Source: Terebella lapidaria (taxonomy: Eukaryota; Annelida; Polychaeta; Terebellida; Terebellidae). Taken from it: a stretch of 64,000 nt of DNA. Each line of letters begins with the position of its first letter. Within the stretch, counting starts at the first letter, position 1. The translations under genes were made by a program, and so were the position numbers. The DNA is taken from assembly GCA_949152475.1 (NCBI GenBank), contig OX424567.1:23027402-23091401 (forward strand), read 5' to 3'. Under the pieces are notes generated by a model that made no database searches, was not told where the DNA came from, and saw nothing but the letters and a program-made list of their open reading frames with translations. This document shows, in pieces, positions 48,197 through 60,020 of this stretch.

Positions 48197-49432
48197 CTAA
48201 CGTTAATTCCAGTGTGCGTATAGCCCGATGTCTCGAGCTCTGAACAATGTGCGATAAGTCAGCGTGGGGTGTCAAGATCGTACACAAGTTTGGTAAGCAT
48301 GCACGGACACTGTAAGATAATACTATGAGCATCATTTAGCCAGTCATCTCGAAGTTATGTAGGGCTTCTGCAGGAGAGGTGAGTACCGGCACGTATTTTG
48401 TGTACATGGCAATTTTGATTTATATGCACACATGGCAATGGATGTCATTTACAATATTTATGTGTTGTTCAATTGGACAGTTTTCTTGCCGAAGTCATGT
48501 GTATTGTTGGCAAAAATAGAGTAGTGCCGGAAATTTAAACATCAGTAGCTGACCAGCTACGTACATGCCTCTCTGCCTTTGCCTCCTACAGGTATTTTGT
48601 GTTTTGATACTGTGAGATAATCCCCTAAACTATTCGTTTCCGAAGTTGGATGTTTATTTGTATATTTTCTTCGAAGAATCACCATTTATTCATGATGGGA
48701 AAGAAGCTAAACGTGAATATCAACTGGGCAGAATAAATGGTTGCAGATAGAGTCGAAATTTGTATTACAACAAGATAGGAAATCCAATATACGGTTTATA
48801 TTGATTTTAATCATACCTTGAATTAGACCTTGGAAATATATTTAGGGTTCAAAAAGGGTTCAAAAAGTCAAACAAGTACTGCTCATACAAAACACAATTA
48901 CACATTGGGTGACCTTGAGGGGTCAATACAGACTTATGAATATATAATGAATATTGTACATGTAATGTTACATGGTATAGGAAGTCACATATGTATGGTG
49001 CATCTAATGGGGACCTTCACAAACGTTTAGGAAATTATTATGTGGTAAATCTTGACACTTGGCTGTTTAATTGATTGGTGGGCAGTTGTATACTAATTTC
49101 ATCAGGTAGAAATAGAAATACCTACATTTCATATACTCTGCCCAAGATGACCGCCATTGATAGCCATTTGTTTCTATCCCCAAAGCTGATCCATTCCAGG
49201 TTTTTTATAACCATCATCAAAATTTCTGGTATTACTGGTAGTAGACCGATACATTTAACGCTTGAAACAATCTGAGGTAAATTTTCATGCTATTAGCTTT
49301 GTCTAGGGCCCAGGTCAAATGAACCTTGAGGTGTAGCTCCAGCTCTTCTGAGGTCAAGCTCAATCTCACACATGGAACTAGCATACATGGCCCCTTATAT
49401 ATATGTTTATACGACTGCACCAACGAAAACAC

Positions 49433-49760
49433 TTATCTGTTCAGTTATACATCCAGATAACTGTATTATAAACAAAATAATACCATATGATGGGTTCATT
49501 TTATTGATTTTAATTTTGTTCTGTATTTGATAAAACAAGATGCTTTGATGCTTGTCAATATTGAACCATAAATCGGTTACATGCCTCAAGTATTGTGTAC
49601 GATCAAAACAAAACCATCCATCCATCCAACACACTTGAAAGTTTTCATCCAGTTTTCATTATCGTGTGGTTTGGAGAAATCATCATTCTTTCTCGTGAAT
49701 AAAAAATATACTCGAAGTACAATTCTCCAATAAATTTTATTCAGAGCAATCACATAATTT
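49433..49760. repeat. 3' flank of copy D
   Basis: Short version of the 3' flank seen at copies B and C. A 70-base segment (about 49,436-49,525) is repeated directly at 49,910-50,013, in the last intron of copy D. AATAAA in minus reading is at 49,736-49,741, 20 bases past the predicted stop. Confidence 0.6.
49736..49741 (-). promoter_or_regulatory. poly(A) signal of copy D
   Basis: AATAAA in the same CTGAATAAAATTTATT context as in copies B and C. Confidence 0.6.
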
Positions 49761-52538
49761 CTAGACATGTATATTTGCGTCTTTGTGCGAGTGAGGTTGT
49801 GTGATAGCAGAATTAGTCTTCCAATAATGTTCTGTAACTCAGAAAATAACAAAAACTACAAATCATTATCATCTCAAGACTGATATGAAAAAAACATAGT
49901 AAAGATCAGAATACAGTTATACATCCAGATAACTGTATTATAAACAAAATAATACCATATGATGGGTTCATTTTATTGATTTTAATTTTGTTCTGTATTT
50001 GATAAAACAAGACACTCACCTTGGTGCAATTTTGTGAACTATTGACACACATTATGGCAGTGATATTTGTGTATGTTCGAAATGGCGAAATGGATTTATG
50101 AAAGTACAAAAATAACTTTCATAATATACTATTATGTTATCAAAACAAGTATATATTATCAAGATCTAGTCTTATTTACATGCACCAGAAAACTGTTCTT
50201 CATAGTTGCATGTTACTTTCTGCAAATGGATCTATTAATTTGAAGCTAACAACATATTTTACCGTAAAGCTTGAACAGGATGACGAACAAATCCCCAACC
50301 ACCATATTTTCTGAAAACAAAATAAAAACATAAGTAATAGACATATTTAAAAGATATAATAAATCAATCACTCAAATGATTCAGTCAGAGCACTGTTCAA
50401 GCTGAATACTCACGCGAAACGAATTTACTTTCCGTAGATTGAGAGTTGACGTAAAATGTTGGAATTCCAGCTGGAAGTGCAGCTTCGAACCCACAAAGCC
50501 GCACGTTTGTGTCCAAAACCATCAGCCATCCATTGTCATTATCACAGCCACCATGTGAAGCCACCAGGTAGAATCGTCGCAGTCCTGCGCCATCGTCCAA
50601 GCTGGAAAAGCCAGACTCACTGATATTAATCTGGACTGCACTGCAATTAATTATCATCCCTAAAGGTTGAACATATTAAAGAAACAAGCCTACAAATAAT
50701 AACACTAGGAACTACATTGCAACCAATCAGTGTTCTGCTAAATCAAAAAAAATTATACGTATCTGAGGCCTCAGAAACGTATCACAAATATGTCATATCA
50801 TATGCTCAAATTATATATTGAGGCAAAAATGGTGTAACCACCAGACGACAGACAAGGATAATTGACATTATTTTAACAACGGGCCTGAAATTCATAAAAC
50901 AGAGATCGTAATTATATTAATATTGTGGTGATAACAAAACAAATGTTGACGCATAAATGACGGCGATAAGGTGATTCCGAAAACCAAAGTTATTTCAGAA
51001 TGTTTCCAGTTTGTACACCATAGCAAGGACATTTCACATACCCTGTGACCCCAGTCATGCCAGGCACGTAAGAGGGCGAGTTGTAAGTGGCTATATCTGT
51101 GTACGAGGAGTCGACGATCCGAGACTGCTGCATCCAGTTCATCTTCGAAGAGCCCGAGGCGTCATAGTCAACAAACATCACTTGATCACCGTCTTTGTAC
51201 GTGGCAACACGGATCTGTTGGGACGAACATATATCAACAAAAAATCAGAATGTAACAGATGAAGCAATTGTAATAATTGCATCTACTTTAGAATTGCTGT
51301 ACATTGCTTTGTTACATGCATAATTTTCTACACAATGTTATTCATATTCATACAGTAGCAACACGTATCTGTTGCGACAAACATATATACGAAAATATAC
51401 GTGCGTAACAAACAGCAGATTTCACCTCCACAAAATGTACAGTAACATATGAATCAATTAAACTGTGACAGATGAAGCAAATAAAATAACTGTTTCTATT
51501 TTAAATTACATTGCTTTTTCACGTCCATAATTTTTACACATGATTTTCAATATGTTCGGACTAGAGACTAAGCAGTTTCTCTCAGGAATGGAAACAGAAT
51601 GTTAGAGTCTATGGGGTCTATCAGTTGAACAGCGGCCTCTGGACCAGAAGCTTGGTTTCGAATTTCGGAACTCCCTGAGTTTGAAAAGCTGTTGCTATCG
51701 AGTAGAAAATTTCATATATATTTTTGTTCACCTGAAATTAGAATGAGCATATGCGCTTCTCGGGACCACTCACTCTGAATCAACAGATATGTATCGCATT
51801 AATTACAACACAACAAAATTAATCAAACAAAACGGTGAAATATGGTTTTACCTGTTTGATGTCCTCCCAGGAAGTCTCCACGATCGGTGATTTGACGACA
51901 CCTGGGATGGTGAAGTTAAGTGACCAGAGCGGACACTGGTCGTCGTCGTTGGAAGAGGCAGATGATGACATCCACAGGTCATAGATAGAAGTCCCAGTGT
52001 TACTTGTAGAGCGGAGTCCTATGTACCAGCCTTAAAACAAGCATGTGACAGTCAGTTTATTTTACATGTAACAGTCAGTTCGTTTAAAACTATGTGTTTC
52101 ACATTTTTACAGGAAACTTTTGACATGACGTATGATATTGGATATGGTAAAAGCCACGCTTGGGAACATATCCGTCAACTCCTGGTCACTTGGCACATCC
52201 AGTGTACATTCGCCAAGACCATCATGAAGGCAGGCAATGACATCAAAATTGGAGTGAATGGTGTTTGCTTTGCTTCCTCATGGACCAATAACTTGCAAAT
52301 GACCTGTGTTGCTGCTTTTGTCGCACTTGAAGTGACCAGATTTTCTTTATTAACCTGCACAATTGTACACTCTACGGATGCGTCAACTGATCCAATGTTC
52401 AGGGGACAGGTTCACCAGCATTTCATATTTGAATTAGGCATACTGACCGTCATCCACTTTTGTAAATCGGCAATCCGTCGCCATGATTGTTTTGACTATG
52501 GTCAAAAGTACTGAACATAGTCCAAAATTTGTCATCAT
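49761..52538 (-). CDS. secreted protein of an unrecognised family, copy D
   Basis: Exons in order of translation: 52,538-52,448; 52,030-51,852; 51,214-51,042; 50,601-50,414; 50,310-50,263; 49,831-49,761. They sum to 750 bases, an open frame of 249 residues. The first two start codons, signal peptide and exon 1 are identical to copy B. Exon 2 has NFTIPG where the others have NSTIPG, so the glycosylation sequon survives a substitution. Exon 4 reads CLDDGAGLRRFYL... with CDNDNGW and LCGFE. The last exon has lost one base compared with B and C, so the tail is read in another frame (EHYWKTNSAITQPHSHKD..., 23 residues). The exon 4 donor is GTGAGT. Family not recognised. Confidence 0.72.
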
Positions 52539-53989
52539 GGAACATTTGACATTCCCGCGTCCCTTGTGTCAAGTAAATGGGACCACCCAGTCAACATTAC
52601 ATGACATATAATGACACTGCATCCATCTTTATGGTAATAGTCTTGCCTGTCTATGAATGCGATCTTCAAAGAAACAGCGGTAACAATGGTCTCTGAATGG
52701 TTTACCACGAACTATCAATTAGTCATGACACTTGTCTTAGTGTATGTTGCTTATTGCCCATGCAATTTTAATTGTGCGCTGGTCAATTTTATGCCAACAA
52801 GGGCATACTTGACCAATCACAATAGGTTTTCAGGAAATCGGTGTCAGCATGTACATAGATCAGACGGCAATACATGAATAAGGCATCCCGGTTCTCTGAT
52901 TCGATTTATTTCACAAGTTGGATTATTTCAGCCTGAATAATTTTTTGAAATAAGCTCAGTGCTTATTTCCCTACCACAGGTTACCAAAAACCTCAATAAT
53001 TGTGTTTTCGATTCGATATTATTTTGTAAGATAAAGCTTATTCATTTACAGAAGGTGATTATATGTACTAGTAGCAAAATATATCACTGATTTGTCAATG
53101 AATAGTCGTCAGAGAATTGAATAACACATAATAGTAAGGGGGCAATGTTCTTCCGAAGGAAGTGGATATTAATTATTGGCAGTTTTGTGGGTTGCACATT
53201 GAATGTAATAATTCTCTTGTATTAACCTTGTTGGCCATCAAAACCTTCAAACACAGAAATCTATGTTTACTTTCTGTCCCCGGACTATGAGATTGGATAA
53301 CGGACCCTGTTTTGTTTGCTCGGAATACTTAATACTGGGTATTGATTCCACGTCTATTTGAAGCGATACAAGCAATGATGTTACTTTAACACTTATATCA
53401 ATTATTTGTGCAAAAACAAACGTTGGCAACGAAATATACACGCGGAAATGATAGTTCAGTCGCTGAGAGCTGCAATAAAAGTATGATCGACAATTGTTTT
53501 TCTTGCAGAAACATTTTACGAGATGTGAGATGGATGTTGCATTCGGAGGTATTATTGTGTTGATAGGCATAAGACATTCTCTTCCAGGTTTGCAGCTCAT
53601 TGCTCATTGATTTAGCATAGATAGATCATCATCAGGAAAATATGTCAAACAATGATATTCATGGTGATCAGCAACTACATGTAGTTGTAACAATATCTGA
53701 GCGATTGTCACTGAACAGTTTCAAGAGAATTCCTGCATACACACAGCTAATAGTCAATTCCATGCTCTCCTTTGAGCATTCGGTAGCGGAATACCAAATT
53801 CGCAGCTGTGTGACTGCTCTGTCTGCTTCTGACTTTGGTGTGGATGGCCCCAAAGTCAGAAAATACTCTTTCAATGGAAGCTAATGTAGTAGGAGCTGAC
53901 AGAGGATTCAGAGGATTCACATACATTAAACGCCTTTGTGGTATTACATACAAATTCGACAGGCAGCTGGTGTTTTAGGCACTAGGTCC
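52539..53989. repeat. 5' flank of copy D, near-identical to that of copy B
   Basis: Matches 31,679-32,925 almost base for base. It carries one extra 80-90 base piece at 53,268-53,352. Confidence 0.8.
53268..53352 (+). mobile_element. short fragment of the Penelope-like element's 3' region
   Basis: Sequence from ACTTTCTGTCCCCGGACTAT to GGGTATTGATTCC matches the reverse complement of 43,313-43,398. The paralogous flank near 32,404 lacks it (CTATGTTT joins TTTGAAGCG there), and TTT is present on both sides. This looks like a severely 5'-truncated insertion. Confidence 0.65.
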
Positions 53990-54564
53990 TGATACGACAT
54001 GATATCCAGGAAATGGGCTCGAGCAATGACTTTGTGTATAGTTCCTCGGGTTGGCAGCAATTTCTGAACCTCCGGTTGACTTTTATGAAAGAGTCCCCCA
54101 CTGAGCTCGGCAACATCAACCAAAGCAGTGTGAGGTGCATGCAGTTAGCATACAGACGCACCAGTAGCAATCTCTGTTTCATCGGTCTCATCAATGGCAA
54201 AGGCAGCCACAACTTCAAAGGGGCATCCATTCAGCGCCTGCCAAATGGTCAAATTCTCCTTAAAAACAAAGCTGCCAGTCCATTCAGCTCCCGTCAATGC
54301 ATTGAATCCAGGTAATGCAGCAGTTCTTGCGATACCAAGTTCACACAGTGATGGTCCAAGAGATTTTTATCACTTCCTGTTTTCTACACCTGTGCTGAGA
54401 TACATAATATGTATCTGGTGACTGAACGCATGACAACGTAGCACCTCTTGGAACAGAATCCAGATTAGTTTTGCACCAGCCTCTTCGTGGGAGCTACAAA
54501 GATGTTCTACGTCCATTTGAGAAGGCATCCTATTTGGAGGTGCAATGGAGACGTGATCCTTCAT
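53990..54564 (-). pseudogene. decayed coding sequence upstream of copy D (spacer copy 3)
   Basis: Third copy of the relic, with VSIAPPNRMPSQMDVEHL and CSSHEEAGAKLIWILFQEV on the minus strand and the LPGFNAFTGA-type segment near 54,300. Same uncertainty as the other two. Confidence 0.4.
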
Positions 54565-57500
54565 AATGATTGAAAGCTTTTGTTTTTCGCAAGTTGACTG
54601 GTCAATGGGGCATGTAAGTCAGGTGGTGCCATGGTATGATTTCCGGTGGCAAATAAACATACATCTTTCGTTCAATATGAGTAGAACTCCATTCAAAGCT
54701 CAAATTACTCAGGTAACACAAAAGGTGTATGTTTGTTCACCATACCGTGACGGCACGTGACTTACAGTTGTTTATGCAGCTGGTTATGCAATACATGTAC
54801 TATAGTATTCGAATTGCTGAAAAGTGATTGACAGTTATTCAAGGATTCAGTGACAAAAGTAGAAAGATGCGAAATGAACCCAGAACTATGGATGATGATT
54901 GATGAATGTTCCAGATCGTATTATGACCCGAATTCTGATCAAATTGACACAACAAACCAATAATCGTCCATGAGAAATTTAGACCATTTATCTCGCATAT
55001 TTTAAATGATTAACTAAGCCGGAAGAATTGCGAGCATTGGCGGCATTGCGAGGTGGGAATTGAATAAATCATCGAAAGATGTTATTGCAGATTGTACTGT
55101 GGATTATTTCATTTAAAAAAATGTGTCCTTTCTGCTTAAATACGTTTAAAATTTGGAACTCATTTGCACGACTGTGAAAATCCAAGCGGAACGTCGCTCA
55201 AGATTGTATTATGACAACAGGACATGTTTGATCATAATGTATACTTTGATTTTTCTAACTCGTTTACACTGTTTTTTGCTGATATTTTTGCGATGCTAAA
55301 TGGCATCGTTCTATAACTTGGCATACTTCACCTGGGAGTCAAACGGCAATTTTCTATCGAATTTCAGACTTTTATTCCGAAAATTGAGAAAGCTAGCAAT
55401 CTACTCCAATGTTAAATTTAGCCCCGTCATTCAATTTTTGGGTCCGCACACAATTTTGTGCATTTACTCGGTTTTGTAGCTGTGGAATCTTACGAAATCA
55501 ATAGGTTTTTCTAGAATACACCCCATTGTGTCTTCTTGTCCAAAATAACATTTATACTTCAAATCCCGATTAATGTAAACAAGACCAAATTCTCTAATAT
55601 GCATAGATTCTCGAAAGCCGGTTTTGGGCTGACATTTAGCATTGAGTTAGATTGCCAACTTCTTCAATTATTGCGATAGAAGTCTGAAATTTTGGTAACA
55701 ATTTGCCGTTTGGTTCCCAGGTGAAGTATGCCAAGTTATGGAACGATAACATTTAGCATCGCAACAATATCGCCAAAAAACTGTGTAAACAAGTTAGAAA
55801 AATCAGAGTATACAGATTTTCGTATTCTGACTTTGTTTGGAGCAGTAGGGGTTCATGGCACAAATGTGTGCTTTTGCTAGATACATACCAAAAAAATCAT
55901 GTTGTGATGAAATACATTAAAGTAAATGATATATTCGCGGATAGCAATGGGCAGTTTTAAACTAAATAATTAGCACAAAGCAAATATTTATTACAATATT
56001 ATGGATTGAAGTAACGATAATTGAAATACAAATCCTAAATGGATTTAAAAAGCTGTTAAACATAAATCAGTATCATCTTATATTATAGTATAGCCCAAAT
56101 TATTCGATTTGTAATAATACTCTTGCTCAATTGTATTGCAACACACCAACCACTTATTTATTTCATTTCTCTACATGATTTATAATTGTATTAATCACTT
56201 TGTTTTCATTTTTTTTCTTTTTATTAATGTTTGCAGACTTGTATTAATCCCTTCACTACGTATAGCCCGAGAAGGTCTCGGGCACTAACGTTAATTCCAG
56301 TGTGCATATAGCCCGATGTCTCGGGCTCTGAACAATGTGCGATAAGTCAGCGTGGGGTGTCAAGATCGTACACAAGTTTGGTAAGCATGCACGGACACTG
56401 TAAGATAATACTATGAGCATCATTTAGCCAGTCATCTCGAAGTTATGAAGGGCTTCTGCAGGAGAGGTGAGTACCGGCACGTATTTTGTGTACATGGCAA
56501 TTTTGATTTATATGCACACATGGCAATGGATGTCATTTACAATATTTATGTGTTGTTCAATTGGACAGTTTTCTGGCAGAAGTCATGTGTATTGTTGGCA
56601 AAAATAGAGTAGTGCCGGAAATTTAAACATCTGTAGCTGACCAGCTACGTACATGCCTCTCTGCCTTTGCCTCCTACAGGTATTTTGTGTTTTGATACTG
56701 TGAGATAATCCCCTAAACTATTCGTTTCCGAAGTTGGATGTTTATTTGTATATTTTCTTCGAAGAATCACCATTTATTCATGATGAGAAAGAAGCTGAAC
56801 GTGAATATAAACTGGGCAGAATAAATGGTTGCAGATAGAGTCGAAATTTTTATTACAACAAGATAGGAAATCCAATATACGGTTTGCATTGATTTTAATC
56901 ATACCTTGAATTAGACCTTGGAAATATATTTAGGGTTCAAAAAGGGTTCAAAAAGTCAAACAAGTATTGCTCACACAAAACACAATTACACATTGGGTGA
57001 CCTTGAGGGGTCAATACTGACTTATGAATATATAATGAATATTGTACATGTAATGTTGCGTGGTATAGGAAGTCACATATGTATGGTGCATCTAATGGAG
57101 ACCTTCACAAACGTTTAGGAAATTATTATGTGGTAAATCTTGACACTTGGCTGTTTAATCGATTGGTGGGCAGTTGTATACTAGTTTCATCAGGTAGAAA
57201 TAGAAATACCTACATGTACATTTCATATACTCTGCCCACGATGACCGCCATTGATAGCCATTTGTTTCTATCCCCAAAGCTGATTCATTCCAGGTTTTTT
57301 ATAACCATCATCAAAATCTCTGGTATTACTGGTAGTATACCGATACATATAACACTTGAAACAATCTGAGGTAAATTTTCATGCTATTAGCTTTGTCTAG
57401 GGCCCAGGTCAAATGTAACCTTGAAGTGTCGCTCCAGCTCTTCTGAGGTCAAGCTCAATCTCACACATGGAACTAGCATACATGGCCCCTTATATATATG

Positions 57501-57881
57501 TTTATAATACTGCACAAACGAAAACACTTATCTGTAATGTTTTGTAATGTTCACTGTCTATAGACGTCGATTCATGATTGTCACTTACCAGAGGACACAC
57601 TTTATTAACTTTACAAATCATTGGCAACAATCGCAACATCGCGTGGAATCAGAACACAATGTTTATCACTAGTACAGTAGTACTTCAATTAAAACCAAAT
57701 ATCAAGAAGGATTTATGAAGTTTATGAAACCAGATGCGAATTACACTAAACGGTATAGTAAATAAACCTTAGGTTTGATGCTTATCAATATTGAACCATA
57801 AATCGGTTATATACCTCATCTATTGTGTATGATCAAAACAAAACCATCCATCCATCCAACACACTTGAAATGATAACGCAG
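54565..57881. repeat. unit spacer right of copy D
   Basis: Near-identical to 46,457-49,432, with a deletion near 55,027 relative to it. From 57,490 to 57,881 it continues into the 3' flank of the next unit, as at 26,040-26,480. Holds the fold-back element copy (55,244-55,822), the double hairpin (56,264-56,325) and the landmark near 57,327. No gene is supported. Confidence 0.75.
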
Positions 57882-58163
57882 AAGGCAATGCAAGCACACG
57901 CATGCAAGCAAATGTTGTTTTCTCTATGATCGAATGAATCTTGGATACAAATTGTGGATATATTCATACCAACGGACACGTGAGGCACCATAGAATCGTC
58001 TGGTGATTACTATAACTCATTTCACATATATTTTGGTGACATTTCAGTTGATTCTTTCAACAATCTGAACATTTTATCGCATTTTATTCCGTCACGGACT
58101 GGTGAACTCCTAATTGGTGTTAGATTGGGTCACCTGTGTGTGAAATTATCGATTGATTTCACA

Positions 58164-60020
58164 ATGCTGTGTGAAGGGATACCCCACGGCACGTGCCCCT
58201 TCGACAAGCGAGGCAAAGACGTTAAGTTGTGCCAAGGGGACATGATGTTATGTAGCCATTGTGAAAATGTACGATTCCCAGATATTGTTGAAGCAAGGAA
58301 CAGAATGAGGACACAATTTTTATCTCGAGAGATACCGAGGATAGAAAATGATACTTCCGGGCACATAACAGCTGGATCCGGCCCTACTGGAACACGTAGA
58401 ATCGAGCCACATTCCAAACACGATCACTGCTTGGATAGTTGTGTTTTCAATGGGTCACACACCGCCGAAGCTGGGGACATGGTACAGTGTCATGTCTGTA
58501 CCAGATGGTACCATCACAAGTGTGTGGAATATGACGAGAAGCTCATGAGGAGATCCCCATTTACCTGCTCTGTGTGTGGGACCATGCCTGCCACACTACA
58601 TCAACTTCTACAGCTGACCACCAAGCTAGCCACAGACCTCCATCAGCTGTCCACCGCAGTTCAGAAGCAGAACCAGCGCTCCACCAAGGAGATTGAATCC
58701 TTGAAAACAGAGATAGCCAATGAAAGAAACCTAAGGGTCAAAACAGCAGAGGAAAATGTCGAACTAAGGACGTGCCTTGCAGATTGCAATACCAATCAAA
58801 AATGTATGACGTGGGAACTTTTCAGAGAGAAAGACTACCAAGCGAGTGAGGAAAGCCATGGTAAACTCCTCCTCGGTTCGTCACGTCTCCGGAATGTGGA
58901 TCCCTCCAAACTCGACAAAACCAGTGTGAAAGCAATTAGTGGAGCTTCTCTGGAAAGGTTAGATTCAGAGCTCAAAGACGCACCACGAAGACGATATGAA
59001 ACAATCTACCTGGTAGCGGGGACTAAAGACGTCGACTGTGATCCAGAAGACGAGATCATGAGTAAATACACTGCTCTGATTGATACTGCAAAATCTCATT
59101 CAGAAAAGGTTGTGGTGTCCAGCATCCTCCATCGGACAGACAAGGACCTGCACGTCAAAACAGACTCCTTGAACATCGACCTAAAGCCACTCTGTGACAA
59201 AGCAGGCGCCATTTATGCAGACTGTGACAATAGCTTCTTATTACGTGATGGGAGCATCAACACTGCAACATTCGTCAGCGACGGACTCCATCTTAGCAAG
59301 TATGGAGTAGACAGATTACTGCACGAGATGCAAGTTCCGCTGAAACATGACACGACCTCCGCCTACACATCACTTCCTTACCCAGGGAATCATGCCGAGA
59401 CACCTACACGACCAAGGTCACTCAAAGGTACCCGATACTTCAAAGGAATGCATGACCCGCTCTCAAATTTCTTCGGGTGCAAATTGAAGGCTCAGGGCCG
59501 TGAATTTCATAGTGCAGAACAAATGATACAATATAGACGAGCACGCATGGCACACAAACCTGAGATTGCGGAGATGATAATGGAGGCTGGGGATGGCCCT
59601 AGTGTGTATGCTGTTGCCAAACAGTGTCTGAACAAGAGCGACCCATGCTGGTAGCAGTCGAGAGACGATATCGCTCATGAGGTAGCAACGCTCAAATACT
59701 TACACTGCCGCGCGTTTCAGGAGGAGCTCGACTCACTGCAAGGCACGCACATCTTCGAGGACACACCAGACCCATACTGGGGACGCGGACCAGACAACAG
59801 GGGCTACAACAAGATGGGTCTCATCCTGGAATCGATCAGGGACAGCAAATCTCACAACACATCATCCCCAAGTAACTGGTCTACTCACCACCACAGCAAC
59901 GGCTGTCCAAACTGTGGGGAACGAAACCACACAGAGGCTCGGTGCAAACACGGTCAGCCTATACAGTGCGACAAATGTAAGCAGTACGGTCACAAAAACA
60001 AGTTTTGTTTAAATTACTAA
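58164..60020 (+). pseudogene. LINE ORF1: Zn segment, PHD finger, coiled coil, SGNH-like, NADAR-like, CCHC
   Basis: Start taken at the first in-frame ATG (58,164); upstream the frame has only a TTG. Residues 3-33 hold spaced Cys (CPFDKRGKDVKLC, LCSHC). Residues 89-138 form a PHD-type finger (CLDSC, MVQCHVCTRWYHHKC, FTCSVC). About 145-205 is heptad-rich. About 234-392 is SGNH-hydrolase-like, with LLLGSSRLRN (block I position), VAGTKDV and SDGLHLSKYG (block V, D..H). From residue 424 comes FKGMHDPLSNFF, then FHSAEQMIQY, and after the stop DPYWGRGPDNRGYNKMG, the pattern of NADAR/YbiA proteins. CPNC-type and CDKCKQYGHKNKFC knuckles end it. One TAG at 59,652-59,654 (codon 497) interrupts the frame, which then runs on to 60,020. 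CR1 ORF1 proteins with PHD and esterase-like domains are known; the NADAR part is the odd one. Confidence 0.8.

Larger units (their letters stand above)
46457..49432. repeat. unit spacer, near-identical to 54,566-57,535
   Basis: Direct, very close match to the spacer 8.1-8.3 kb to the right, so a recent duplication or conversion. Within it lie a relative of the fold-back element (47,150-47,735), a double hairpin at 48,176-48,230, and the unit landmark near 49,230. No protein-coding frame is supported. Confidence 0.75.

Noticed and set aside
58130-58417. Minus-strand frame opposite the LINE ORF1 start
   Set aside because: Shadow of ORF1 without its own features.
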